Source of the DNA: Rhodoferax mekongensis
Lineage (GTDB): Bacteria > Pseudomonadota > Gammaproteobacteria > Burkholderiales > Burkholderiaceae_C
DNA length: 64,000 nucleotides
Assembly (NCBI RefSeq): GCF_032191775.1
Contig: NZ_CP132507.1
Coordinates: 2,071,001 to 2,135,000, forward strand
Direction: 5' to 3'
Part shown: positions 20,001-27,398 of the stretch, piece by piece
Layout of the letters: every line of letters begins with the position of its first letter
Numbering within the stretch: the first letter of the stretch is position 1
Notes under the pieces: generated by a model
Told to the model about the DNA's origin: nothing
What the model saw: only the letters and a program-made list of their open reading frames with translations
Database searches by the model: none
Program-made: the position numbers and the translations under genes

Positions 20001-20367
20001 GTGTGCGCGGGCTGCACGCACTTTTTCGCTCACCGAAGCGCAGATGCAGCAAGCCCAGCGCATGGCGCAAGGCATACTCGGTGGGGACGGCGCGTGGGCG
20101 TGGCGGCGCAGCGCATTGGCGTGGCATGCCAACGAAGTCGCATTGACCCACGGTGGCAGAACGCTGCGCCTGGATCGCTTGGTGCAGCGCCGCGACACTG
20201 CAGCGTGGTGGGTGCTGGACTTCAAGTCCTCGGCCAGCCCGCAAGACCAGCCCGAACTGTGCGCCCAACTCCGTGAATACCGCGCCGCGCTGACCCTGAT
20301 TTATCCGGGGGAGGCTGTGCACACCGCTTTCCTGACGCCGCAAGGCCGTTTGATTGAAATTTTGTGA
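16999..20367 (+). CDS. addA: AddA-type UvrD/Rep helicase-nuclease subunit
   Basis: This 1122-residue subunit unwinds DNA and cuts the 3-prime strand together with AddB. The superfamily 1 helicase motifs are clear: Walker A VEACAGAGKTWML, motif Ia TFTKKAAGEM, motif II LLIDEFQDTNPLQW, motif III FIVGDPKQSIYRFRRA, motif V/VI LLTIHGAKGLEAPLV and LNALYVALTRTQSTLVL. The C-terminal nuclease has WWVLDFKSSASPQ (D...K) and a following LREYRAAL helix. I chose ATG 16999, which overlaps the addB stop, over an upstream in-frame codon. A 43-bp dispersed repeat (19841-19883) encodes residues 948-962, in the link between the helicase and nuclease parts. Confidence 0.88.
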   Translation: MSAVHDTAAYEVNGRHVARAEFYAIACDPRRSVAVEACAGAGKTWMLVSRMVRALLDGAAPHEILAITFTKKAAGEMRERLYDWLRSYAHADDASLRRELQLRGVQGEPGTEQLAKLRGLHEALLLAGRPVQVRTFHSWFAALLRSAPLGMLHQLGLPTQYELLENDAKAIAQVWRRFHTRIAQDAAARADYLEAVGVYGRHGTLKALEAAIYKRTEFALADEQGVVDASVLHFTQQFPAMSAWSQPQERMFSDVAQQLLWASAKALGASSLKTCTEAGSELEKALTSRDATAIFKALFTDKGTPRKLSEKVVGIETVREAQALLAETKAAMDQHQAWLHQQRMARLSRGLLQDYAALKRERGWIDMGDLEQAALRLLSEEEISGWLQERLDARVKHLLIDEFQDTNPLQWQALSTWLQGYGGAGNRPGVFIVGDPKQSIYRFRRAEPQVFRAAKAFVVEGLQGDVLSCDHTRRNAQAIISVVNTAMQAAQDAGEFEDFRQHTSESVDAGSVWKLPRIERTAKPEEDGSEEMGWRDSLTTPRHESEDTLKTLECRQAALWLAGQLSGRGGHLRPQDIMVLARKRERLTLMQQELAALRIPAQQPEKNELGEMPEVQDLVALLDVLVSPAHDLSLARALKSPLFGASDEDLVDLSLLHQTARRQARAADPEALVPGWLAVLCEFAAADPDVEGGLPLNPRMLSAARSLTRWQGWVQSLPVHDALSAIYDDGDVLARFAAASPAVLRESVLANVRALLNAALQVDGGRYSTAYTLVRALRAGGIPAPVRADAGAVRLLTIHGAKGLEAPLVILLDTDAEGTRPESMGVLVDWPGEAAYPRKFVFLASESRPPACVVDTLALEQTARAREELNALYVALTRTQSTLVLSSTAPHREREGSWWKRLQELAADIAPSTALEGVDSAESTESDTAEPFALWVLPTEGLKRKVPLAPMEYARAASELIAVAERESLESRIGQAMHRLLEWLPLREGQVPDADAWTPEQCARAARTFSLTEAQMQQAQRMAQGILGGDGAWAWRRSALAWHANEVALTHGGRTLRLDRLVQRRDTAAWWVLDFKSSASPQDQPELCAQLREYRAALTLIYPGEAVHTAFLTPQGRLIEIL
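19841..19883 (+). repeat. 43-bp dispersed element, copy B, inside addA (sense)
   Basis: TAGCGC-N10-TGCGC-N3-CAGCT...TTAATAGC with exact 43-bp spacing. The first base is codon position 2, and the encoded stretch is LAPMEYARAASELIAVA. The insert lies between the helicase motifs and the C-terminal nuclease domain. Confidence 0.8.
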
Positions 20368-20376
20368 TGGATTCCT

Positions 20377-21681
20377 TTGACTGATCTGCCTACCTCTCCC
20401 CGTTCTGAATCCCAAGCCTTGCAGGTGGACGTTGCCATTGTGGGCGGCGGCCCTGCCGGACTCATGGCTGCCCAAGTGCTGTGCGATGCCGGTTTGACCG
20501 TGCACCTGTTCGACGCCATGCCCTCGGTGGGCCGCAAGTTTTTGCTGGCCGGCAAGGGTGGCCTGAACCTCACCCACTCCGAAGGCGCCGACACGTTCGC
20601 CGGCCGCTATGGCGAACGGCGCAGCGCCATCGAGACCTTGCTAACCGGGCTGGATTCCACCGCGCTGCGTGAATGGGCCCACGGCCTGGGAGTGGAAACC
20701 TTTGTGGGCAGTTCGGGCCGGGTGTTTCCCAAAGACATGAAAGCGGCGCCTTTGTTGCGCGCCTGGTTGCACCGCTTGCGCCACCCTGCAGCAGGCGGCG
20801 GGGTGCAGTTCCACATGCGCCATCGCTGGACAGGTTGGGCGCAGGGCACATCCGCCGAGCCGGGCCAACAAGCGCTGGTGTTCGACACGCCTACCGGTCC
20901 GGTCGTGGTGCAAGCCCGCGCTGTGGTGCTGGCGCTGGGTGGCGGCAGTTGGGCGCGCCTGGGGTCGAACGGCGCCTGGGTGCCTTTGCTGGCAGCCCGT
21001 GGCGTAGCCGTGGCACCTTTGGTGCCGGCCAATTGCGGTTTCGATGTGCAGGGCGGGTGGTCGCCGTTTTTCAACGCAAAGTTTGCCGGCCAGCCTTTCA
21101 AGTCGGTGGCACTCAGCTTTACCAATTCGCAGGGCGTGGTGTTCTCGCGCAAGGGCGAGTTTGTGGCCACGCAGGGCGGTGTGGAAGGCAGCTTGATATA
21201 CGCGGCATCGGCCTTGCTGCGCGACGACATCGTGCGCCATGGCAGCGCTACTTTCCATTTGGATTTGTTGCCCGACATGCCCACTGAGAAGGTACTGGCC
21301 GAAGTGCGCCACCCGCGTGGCAGCCGCAGCCTGTCCAGCCACCTCAAGAGCCGCTTGCATCTGGACGGCATCAAAAGTGCCATTCTTTACGAGTGCCTGG
21401 GCAAAGAGGCAGTGAACGATCCCGAGAAACTGGCCGCAGCCATCAAGGCACTACCCGTCACGCTGCAAGCGGCACGCCCGATTGACGAGGCCATCAGCAG
21501 TGCGGGGGGGGTGTTGTTTGAGGTGCTGACGCCTCAGCTCATGCTGGAGCAGGTGCCCGGTGTGTTCTGCGCCGGCGAAATGCTGGACTGGGAAGCCCCT
21601 ACCGGCGGCTACCTGTTGCAGGCCTGTTTTGCCAGTGGCAAGCAGGCTGGACGGGGTGCGCTCGATTATCTGCGTTCTTGA
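20377..21681 (+). CDS. FAD-dependent NAD(P) oxidoreductase, HI0933/YhiN family
   Basis: The 434-residue flavoprotein has an N-terminal Rossmann loop VAIVGGGPAGLMAAQVL, the family segment SVGRKFLLAGKGGLNLTHSE, a mid-chain VVLALGGGSWARLGSNG and the C-terminal FAD loop GVFCAGEMLDWEAPTGGYLLQ. Family members are widespread but biochemically poorly defined. The start is probably TTG 20377, nine bases after the addA stop; no ATG fits the N-terminal sequence. The addA TGA overlaps an ATG (20367) that opens a five-codon reading frame in another phase, ending inside this gene. That could re-initiate ribosomes, or mark an indel in the sequence. Confidence 0.88.
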   Translation: MTDLPTSPRSESQALQVDVAIVGGGPAGLMAAQVLCDAGLTVHLFDAMPSVGRKFLLAGKGGLNLTHSEGADTFAGRYGERRSAIETLLTGLDSTALREWAHGLGVETFVGSSGRVFPKDMKAAPLLRAWLHRLRHPAAGGGVQFHMRHRWTGWAQGTSAEPGQQALVFDTPTGPVVVQARAVVLALGGGSWARLGSNGAWVPLLAARGVAVAPLVPANCGFDVQGGWSPFFNAKFAGQPFKSVALSFTNSQGVVFSRKGEFVATQGGVEGSLIYAASALLRDDIVRHGSATFHLDLLPDMPTEKVLAEVRHPRGSRSLSSHLKSRLHLDGIKSAILYECLGKEAVNDPEKLAAAIKALPVTLQAARPIDEAISSAGGVLFEVLTPQLMLEQVPGVFCAGEMLDWEAPTGGYLLQACFASGKQAGRGALDYLRS

Positions 21682-21748
21682 TTAAATCGCCTTGCGGCGC
21701 TCGTCGAATATGCGCAGGATGCTCCTGAATCGATAGCACTACGGCCTT

Positions 21749-23674
21749 TCAGGCCGGCAGCGCATTGCTGGTCACACCGGCGAGTCGCGGCGCTGCGGCA
21801 CGCACGCAGTTGCGTCCACCATGCTTGGCTTCATAGAGGGCCTTGTCCGCATCGCCTACAAACTGGGACGGTGTGAACTGCATGTCCGGTATGGCGCTGG
21901 CCACACCGATGCTGGCGGTGAATCGCAAGGTGCGACCTTCAAACACCACTTCCAAGCCGGCAATATCTGCCCGGAATTCGTCCGCCAAATCCAGGGCGTC
22001 GCCCAGCGTGCTGTTGATCAATAGCACGGCAAATTCCTCGCCACCGTAGCGGGCCAGCAGATCACCGGCGCGCTGCACTTTTTGCCGCATGTAGTCTGCC
22101 AAGGTCCTCAGGCAGGCGTCCCCTGCGGGGTGGCCATAGGTGTCGTTGATGGCCTTGAAATGGTCAATGTCCAGCAGCAACAAGGCCAGAGGTTGCTTGA
22201 GCCGGCTCGCGCGCTTGTGCTCGGTGACCAGGGACTGGTCGAAGAAAGCGCGGTTGCCGACCTGGGTCAAACTGTCGGTCATGGACAAACGCTGTAACTG
22301 ATCATTGGCCAGCCGGAGTTGATCCATGGCGGCATGGAGTTCGTTGGTGCGGGCTTGGACGCGGTTTTCCAGCTCGCGGTTGGCATCTGCGGTCGCCTGC
22401 AGCATGGCCTGTTGCGAGGCCCGCGCTTTTTTGGCGTGGGCCAGCGCCACGGCCTGGGCGTTGATGCGCAAGCTCCGGTCGGTGTTGATCCGGTCCGCGA
22501 GCGTGAAAGACAGAAGCACGACCAGGGACAAAATGCCGATTTGCGATGCGTTGTCCACCCAAAAGTTCGCAGGCAACCAGCCGAACTTGCTCGCGGTCAA
22601 AACGCTGACTCCGACGAATACCGCAGTCCAGGAGAGGCAATAGAACCGCGCAAAGCGTGCACCCAACCACCAGCGCCAGTACCCTATCGACAAGGCAGCG
22701 CACGACACCACCAGAATGAAGGCCGAGGTGGCCCGGATGATCCACACATAAGGCAGCACAAACGAGCCGAGCATCAGCCCGGCACTGACCAGCGCCATGC
22801 CCTGCATGAGCCGATGGGCAGGCGGCGAAAACCGGTACAACTTGAGGAAGTTGTCAGCAAACAGGCTGGCAGACAGGCAGGCCCATGCGATGGAGAAGGG
22901 CACTGCCACGCTGTTCCATCGGATGGCCTCCGGCCAGGCGAGCGCGAAGGCATAGCCATTCAAGGTGGCCCAGAACATCAGGTAACTTGCGACGAAGCTG
23001 ATGTAGTAGATGTAGTTCGCGTCCCGGGTGGAGAGGTACACAAACAGGTTGTAAACAATCATCACCAGCAGCATCCCGAACACGGCACCAGCCAGCAGGT
23101 TTTCTTTGGAGGCAGCCTCATAAAAGGCAGCAGGCTGCCAGAGTCGCAAAGGAGCTTCCACGGTGCCGGTGGAGGCGATCCGCAGTACGACTTGATTGCG
23201 CCCGGGTTCCAGATTCAGGGGCATGACAAAGTTCTGGTGCTGCATCACCCTTTGGACAAAGGGCTGCTCGTCGCCCAGCGAATAGCGGGTGATGATGCGG
23301 CCATCCACGAAGTGGAACAAGCGCACGTCGTCCAGAAAAGGGCGGGGGAGTTCGATGAAACGCGTCACCGGCTTGCCGGTCTGGTTGTCGAGCGCGAAGC
23401 GGAACCAGTAAGCGTTGTTGGTAAAGCCGAAGTTGGGGCTGGTGCGGGCTACCGGCATCCAGGGCTGGCCATCGGCCATGACCTGGTTGACTTGCAGTTG
23501 ACGGGTGTCGTCCTGCAGGTAAGCGATGCGGGCTCCAATGTCGGTGTGCGCGACATTCTCGGCATGGATGGCGATAACGGGAAAAGTGGCAGACGCGCTA
23601 CTGCCTTGGGCGCCTGCAGACCCACTCAGTACCAGACACAGGGCCAGCGCCCAACGCATGAAACCCAGAACCAT
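21749..23674 (-). CDS. 7TMR-DISM diguanylate cyclase
   Basis: The protein is about 641 residues: a signal peptide (MRWALALCLVLSGSAGAQ), a periplasmic 7TMR-DISM extracellular domain at about 40-190 (VNQVMADGQPWMPV, NAYWFRFALDNQTGKPV), seven transmembrane helices at about 195-400, a short coiled coil at about 410-460, and a GGDEF domain at the end. The active site is RYGGEEFAVLL, and the product-inhibition site RxxD sits five residues before it (RAGD). It should make cyclic di-GMP in response to an external ligand. The exact start is uncertain (23674 or 23659); a longer frame to 23764 is rejected because it runs into the SRP RNA gene. It may be cotranscribed with ffs. Confidence 0.88.
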   Translation of the reverse strand: MVLGFMRWALALCLVLSGSAGAQGSSASATFPVIAIHAENVAHTDIGARIAYLQDDTRQLQVNQVMADGQPWMPVARTSPNFGFTNNAYWFRFALDNQTGKPVTRFIELPRPFLDDVRLFHFVDGRIITRYSLGDEQPFVQRVMQHQNFVMPLNLEPGRNQVVLRIASTGTVEAPLRLWQPAAFYEAASKENLLAGAVFGMLLVMIVYNLFVYLSTRDANYIYYISFVASYLMFWATLNGYAFALAWPEAIRWNSVAVPFSIAWACLSASLFADNFLKLYRFSPPAHRLMQGMALVSAGLMLGSFVLPYVWIIRATSAFILVVSCAALSIGYWRWWLGARFARFYCLSWTAVFVGVSVLTASKFGWLPANFWVDNASQIGILSLVVLLSFTLADRINTDRSLRINAQAVALAHAKKARASQQAMLQATADANRELENRVQARTNELHAAMDQLRLANDQLQRLSMTDSLTQVGNRAFFDQSLVTEHKRASRLKQPLALLLLDIDHFKAINDTYGHPAGDACLRTLADYMRQKVQRAGDLLARYGGEEFAVLLINSTLGDALDLADEFRADIAGLEVVFEGRTLRFTASIGVASAIPDMQFTPSQFVGDADKALYEAKHGGRNCVRAAAPRLAGVTSNALPA

Positions 23675-23711
23675 AACGAAGTGGCGCACTGAGAGGGGGA
23701 AGTTGTTAGTT

Positions 23712-23807
23712 GACGAGCCTGACCCCGGCACTGGCTCCACAGTTAGGGCTGCTTGGTTCCCCACCTGACCCGGTTGGCCGCTTCACCATGCGGGAAGGCC
23801 CGTCAGC
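23712..23807 (-). ncRNA. ffs: 4.5S RNA of the signal recognition particle
   Basis: The minus strand holds the SRP domain IV core: GGGTCAGGT, a GG-GGAA-CC tetraloop hairpin, then AAGCAGCC, which is the Ffh-binding asymmetric loop. The ends GACGGGCCT and AGGCTCGTC pair over nine positions with one wobble. The length of about 96 nt fits the short bacterial form. The RNA binds Ffh and directs cotranslational membrane targeting. It lies divergently upstream of dnaX, a neighbourhood known in many bacteria. Ends are estimated from the stem and could differ by a few bases. Confidence 0.9.
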
Positions 23808-23811
23808 ATCT

Positions 23812-23817
23812 ATTGTA
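23812..23817 (-). promoter_or_regulatory. -10 element of the ffs promoter
   Basis: TACAAT lies on the minus strand five to eight bases before the inferred 5-prime end of the 4.5S RNA. Its -35 would lie close to the dnaX start on the opposite strand. Confidence 0.55.
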
Positions 23818-23844
23818 CCCCTGACTAGCCCGTAGAATCCCCGC

Positions 23845-25905
23845 ATGTCCTATCTCGTGCTCGCCCGCAAGTACCGCCCCCGCTTTTTTCAAGAAATGGT
23901 GGGGCAGGACCACGTGGTGCAAGCCCTGACCAACGCACTGACGACCCAGCGCCTGCACCATGCTTATTTGTTCACTGGTACGCGCGGCGTAGGCAAGACC
24001 ACCGTCTCGCGCATTCTGGCCAAGTCGCTGAACTGCCAGGGCGTGGACGGGCAAGGTGGCATTACGGCGACGCCCTGTGGCGTGTGCCAGGCCTGCACCG
24101 ATATTGATAGTGGCCGCTTTGTGGACTACACCGAGCTCGATGCCGCCTCCAACCGGGGCGTGGATGAAGTGCAGGCCTTGCTCGAGCAGGCCGTTTACAA
24201 GCCGGTGCAGGGACGCTTCAAGGTCTTCATGATCGACGAGGTGCACATGCTCACCAACACCGCCTTCAACGCCATGTTGAAGACGCTGGAAGAGCCACCC
24301 GAGTACCTGAAATTTGTGCTCGCCACCACCGACCCGCAGAAGGTGCCGGTTACCGTGCTTTCGCGCTGTCTTCAGTTCAACCTACGACCCATGGCGCCGG
24401 AAACCATCCGCGAGCACCTGACCAAAGTGCTGGACGTGGAGCAGGTAAGCGCCGAAGCCCAAGCCCTGCGTTTGTTGGCACGTGCCGCACGCGGCTCCAT
24501 GCGCGACGCCCTGAGCCTGACCGACCAGGCGATTGCTTTCGGTTCCGGCCAGTTGCAAGAGGCCACCGTGCGTCAAATGTTGGGCAGTGTGGATCGCTCG
24601 TATGTATTCCGGCTGATTGAGGCGCTCGCCGCAGGCGATGGCAAAACGGTGGTCGATACCGCTGAGGCCTTGCGCCTCAATGGCTTGAGCGCTGCCTCCA
24701 CGCTGGAAGAAATGTCCACCGTGCTGCAGCGCATGGCTGTGGCGCAAGCAGTAGGGCAGGGCGCATTGGATGAGGGTGACCCCGAAGCGGTGGATACAGC
24801 CCGCCTGGCTGCCGCCATGCCTGCGGATGAAACCCAGTTGCTGTACAGCATCTGCCTGCATGGCCGCGCAGACTTGGGGCTGGCGCCGGATGAATACGCG
24901 GCACTCACCATGGTGTTGCTTCGCTTGTTGGCGTTCAAGCCCGCGGCTGAAAAAAAAACTCTAGCGATTCCTGAGCGACAGCAAGTCGCGGATCATGTCG
25001 CGGATCCTGTTGCGGTTTCCGTCGCTCCCGCGAGCGCAGTTGCGCAGGGTTCTGTGGCATCCAGCCCTCTTTCTGCGCCTCAGCCTGCACCTGCACCTGC
25101 GCCCTCCGTGGCTGCTGGGACAGTCCATGGGGCTGTTGGATCTGTCGCGCCCAAAGCGGTCCAACCCTGGGAAGACGCCCCGGCAGCCTCGCCCGTGGCC
25201 GCGTCTCCCGCTCCTGCAGCTGCCGCACCGCAAAACTTCCCGCCCGTGGTGCCACCGGGCCAGGTCTTGGCGGTGCGCGAAAGCGGTCCGGTGCATGTGC
25301 CTGAAAGAGCGGAAGAGGATGACGTCATGGTGGCGGATGACCCTGTAGACGATGCGTTTGAGGCGCCCTGGGTCGACGACATCGACGAAGATTACGAATC
25401 CAATGTGCCGCTAGCGCCCATCGTGTCTGCGCCGACAGCTACCAAAATCGTAGCAATTCCGGTGCAGGAGTTGCAGGAAAGTGCCATCGATGAACCCTTG
25501 TCGGCTACCGGCTTTGAGCCCACCGAAGAGGGCGACTTCTGGCACCAGACGGTCACGCAGCTGATTGAGACGGAAGCCATTACCGCTATGGTGCGCGTGC
25601 TGGCCCTGCAGTCTCAACTGATCGCGCGGGATACCGACCAATGGCTGTTGCGTCTGGAGCGCGAATCCTTGAACCAACCCAGCACCCGCGAACGCTTGAC
25701 CAATGCCTTGCATGCTGCAGGGTATCCGGTGCAGCTTGCCATTGAAGTGGGGCGGGTGGTGGACAGCCCAGCCCGCCGCAATGCCGCGGCTTCGGCCGAA
25801 AAACAGCAGGCTGCGGAGCGGATAATTCTGGAAGCCCCTTTTGTTCAAGCCATGATGCGGGACTTCGGCGCGAAAATCGTGCCCGGATCCATCAAGCCCC
25901 TGTGA
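23845..25905 (+). CDS. dnaX: DNA polymerase III subunit gamma/tau
   Basis: This clamp-loader ATPase is 686 residues (tau). Walker A is GTRGVGKTT at about 45-53, the zinc site is in CGVCQAC with an upstream Cys, the DExx box is [10 protein letters not shown], and sensor 1 is [19 protein letters not shown]. The clamp-loader core ends near residue 368. A Pro/Ala-rich linker follows (about 375-530), then the polymerase-binding domain ([18 protein letters not shown] onward). At codons 369-371 a run of nine A with stops close behind in both shifted frames suggests that a shorter gamma of 372-376 residues is also made. A 43-bp repeat encodes residues 523-537 at the end of the linker. ybaB follows after 46 bases. 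Confidence 0.96.
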   Translation: MSYLVLARKYRPRFFQEMVGQDHVVQALTNALTTQRLHHAYLFTGTRGVGKTTVSRILAKSLNCQGVDGQGGITATPCGVCQACTDIDSGRFVDYTELDAASNRGVDEVQALLEQAVYKPVQGRFKVFMIDEVHMLTNTAFNAMLKTLEEPPEYLKFVLATTDPQKVPVTVLSRCLQFNLRPMAPETIREHLTKVLDVEQVSAEAQALRLLARAARGSMRDALSLTDQAIAFGSGQLQEATVRQMLGSVDRSYVFRLIEALAAGDGKTVVDTAEALRLNGLSAASTLEEMSTVLQRMAVAQAVGQGALDEGDPEAVDTARLAAAMPADETQLLYSICLHGRADLGLAPDEYAALTMVLLRLLAFKPAAEKKTLAIPERQQVADHVADPVAVSVAPASAVAQGSVASSPLSAPQPAPAPAPSVAAGTVHGAVGSVAPKAVQPWEDAPAASPVAASPAPAAAAPQNFPPVVPPGQVLAVRESGPVHVPERAEEDDVMVADDPVDDAFEAPWVDDIDEDYESNVPLAPIVSAPTATKIVAIPVQELQESAIDEPLSATGFEPTEEGDFWHQTVTQLIETEAITAMVRVLALQSQLIARDTDQWLLRLERESLNQPSTRERLTNALHAAGYPVQLAIEVGRVVDSPARRNAAASAEKQQAAERIILEAPFVQAMMRDFGAKIVPGSIKPL
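24950..24958 (+). promoter_or_regulatory. A9 slippery run in dnaX, candidate gamma-producing site
   Basis: GAA-AAA-AAA-ACT reads through in frame 0. One extra A, or a -1 shift, gives AAC-TCT-AGC-GAT-TCC-TGA with the stop at 24972-24974. One A fewer, or a +1 shift, gives CTC-TAG with the stop at 24962-24964. The site is at the end of clamp-loader domain III. Slippage in A runs produces gamma in Thermus by transcription and in E. coli by frameshifting. Confidence 0.6.
25412..25454 (+). repeat. 43-bp dispersed element, copy C, inside dnaX (sense)
   Basis: TAGCGC-N10-TGCGC-N3-CAGCTACCAAA-N4-TAGC. The first base is codon position 2, and the encoded stretch is [17 protein letters not shown], in the variable linker of tau. 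Both this copy and copy B are preceded by the same VP dipeptide, giving VPLAP in both proteins. Confidence 0.8.
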
Positions 25906-25951
25906 CGGGCGATCACCTTTTTCTTTTCTCTCACCTCTCTTAAGGAAGACC

Positions 25952-26284
25952 ATGTTCAACAAAGGACAACTCGCGGGCCTCATGAAGCAAGCCCAGGCCA
26001 TGCAGGACAACATGAAGAAAGCCCAGGACGAGTTGGGCAACATCGAAGTCACCGGTGAGTCCGGTGCCGGCCTGGTCAAGGTCACCATGACCTGCAAACA
26101 CGACGTCAAGCGCGTAGCCATCGACCCCAGCCTGCTGGCCGATGACAAAGACATGCTCGAAGACCTGGTGGCTGCTGCCTTCAACGCCGCAGTACGCAAA
26201 GCGGAAGAAACTTCGGCTGAAAAAATGGGCAAGATCACCGCTGGCATGCCAGGCTTGCCCGGTGGCATGAAGTTCCCGTTCTGA
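25952..26284 (+). CDS. ybaB: Nucleoid-associated protein, YbaB/EbfC family
   Basis: This small DNA-binding protein (110 residues) starts [25 protein letters not shown], has the family strand [25 protein letters not shown] in similar form, and ends with a Met/Gly/Pro-rich tail [13 protein letters not shown]. Family members form tweezer-shaped dimers that bind DNA. The dnaX-ybaB-recR order is one of the most conserved bacterial neighbourhoods, and the gene lies 46 bases after dnaX and 22 before recR, preceded by AAGGAAG. Confidence 0.96.
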   Translation: MFNKGQLAGLMKQAQAMQDNMKKAQDELGNIEVTGESGAGLVKVTMTCKHDVKRVAIDPSLLADDKDMLEDLVAAAFNAAVRKAEETSAEKMGKITAGMPGLPGGMKFPF

Positions 26285-26306
26285 ACACGGCCCATAGCCA
26301 TTTGCC

Positions 26307-26897
26307 ATGTCTGACACCAACGCGCTCGACACGCTGATCCAGGCCCTGCGGGGCCTGCCGGGCGTGGGTGTCAAGTCGGCACAGCGCATGGCATTTCATT
26401 TGCTGCAGCACGACCGGCCTGCGGCGCAGTTTCTGTCCCGCGCGCTCCAGCAGGCGGCAGACACGGTGCACCACTGTGAGCGTTGCCACACTTTTACGCA
26501 GGATGCGGTGTGCTCCACCTGCCTGGATGAGCGGCGTGATCGCAGCCAGCTCTGCGTGGTGGAAACACCGGCCGACCAGAGTGCCATGGAGCGCACCGGA
26601 GCTTACAAGGGTTTGTACTTTGTGCTGATGGGCAAGCTCAGCCCCTTGGACGGGGTGGGACCGAACGACTTGGGCTTCAAGAAGCTGTTTGACCGTGCAT
26701 GTGATGGTGTGGTCCAAGAAGTCATTCTGGCGACCAATTTCACGGCCGAAGGTGAGGCCACGGCGTATGTCATTGCCGAGGGACTCAAGGCACGGGGCTT
26801 GCGTCCGACCCGGCTGGCGCGTGGCGTGCCGGTGGGCAGTGAGCTGGAGTATGTGGACCTGGGCACCATCGCCCATGCCTTGGTCGATCGCCGTTAG
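26307..26897 (+). CDS. recR: Recombination mediator protein RecR
   Basis: RecR works with RecF and RecO to load RecA on gapped DNA. The 196 residues show the helix-hairpin-helix [20 protein letters not shown], the four-Cys zinc finger CERCHTF...CSTCLD, and the Toprim domain with [28 protein letters not shown] and the DLGTIAHAL end. Length and domain order are standard. It completes the dnaX-ybaB-recR unit; the MAPEG gene follows after 39 bases. Confidence 0.96.
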   Translation: MSDTNALDTLIQALRGLPGVGVKSAQRMAFHLLQHDRPAAQFLSRALQQAADTVHHCERCHTFTQDAVCSTCLDERRDRSQLCVVETPADQSAMERTGAYKGLYFVLMGKLSPLDGVGPNDLGFKKLFDRACDGVVQEVILATNFTAEGEATAYVIAEGLKARGLRPTRLARGVPVGSELEYVDLGTIAHALVDRR

Positions 26898-26936
26898 GTG
26901 TTTTCTGATTACTTTTTATTGAAAGACAGTTTGTTC

Positions 26937-27350
26937 ATGCAATACGCCCACTTCACCGTCGCTTATTGGTGTGTCCTGATTGCGGCGATATTGCCGATCG
27001 TGTGTGCCGGTATCGCCAAGTCCGGCCGTATTGGCGTGCCGCGCAAGCAAGGGGGTTACGACAACGTGAATCCCCGCGAATGGCTGGCCCGTCAAACGGA
27101 CTGGCGTGCCCGCGCCAATGGTGCACAGGCCAACAGCTTCGAAGCGTTGCCGTTCTTCATCGGGGCGGTGATCATTGCGCATCAGCTGGGCGCCCCGCAA
27201 GCGCGTCTGGATGTGTTGGCTTTCCTGTTCATCGTCCTGCGCCTGCTGTACATCATGATGTACGTCTCGGGCATGGCCAACGTCCGCTCAGCGGTTTGGT
27301 TTGCAGGCTTTCTGGCAAACGTCGCCATTTTGTTGGTGGGCTACCGTTAA
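26937..27350 (+). CDS. MAPEG family membrane protein
   Basis: The 137-residue protein has about four hydrophobic helices: FTVAYWCVLIAAILPIVCAGIA, SFEALPFFIGAVIIAHQL, VLAFLFIVLRLLYIMMYV and VWFAGFLANVAILLVGYR. The motif RANGAQANSFEALPFF is the MAPEG signature (RxxxAxxNxxE), shared with microsomal glutathione transferases. Substrates of the bacterial forms are mostly unknown. I chose ATG 26937 because the upstream in-frame extension has no helix or ribosome-binding site. It ends just before a strong bidirectional terminator. Confidence 0.88.
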   Translation: MQYAHFTVAYWCVLIAAILPIVCAGIAKSGRIGVPRKQGGYDNVNPREWLARQTDWRARANGAQANSFEALPFFIGAVIIAHQLGAPQARLDVLAFLFIVLRLLYIMMYVSGMANVRSAVWFAGFLANVAILLVGYR

Positions 27351-27369
27351 CCGACATTGATGGCAAAAG

Positions 27370-27398
27370 CAAAAAAGGGCGCTGTGCGCCCTTTTTTA
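27370..27398. terminator. Bidirectional terminator between the MAPEG gene and mltD
   Basis: AAAAAAGGGCGC pairs with GCGCCCTTTTTT around a 3-4 base loop, giving a T-tract on either strand. It overlaps the mltD stop codon, so it can end both convergent transcripts. Confidence 0.88.

Noticed and set aside
23675-23764. N-terminal extension of the 7TMR-DISM cyclase
   Set aside because: These codons coincide with the 4.5S RNA core, and a proper signal peptide begins further downstream.
24961-24980. CTAGCGATTCCTGAGCG after the dnaX A-run as a truncated repeat
   Set aside because: Only TAGCG matches; the second GCGC block and the CAGCTATCAAA core are absent.
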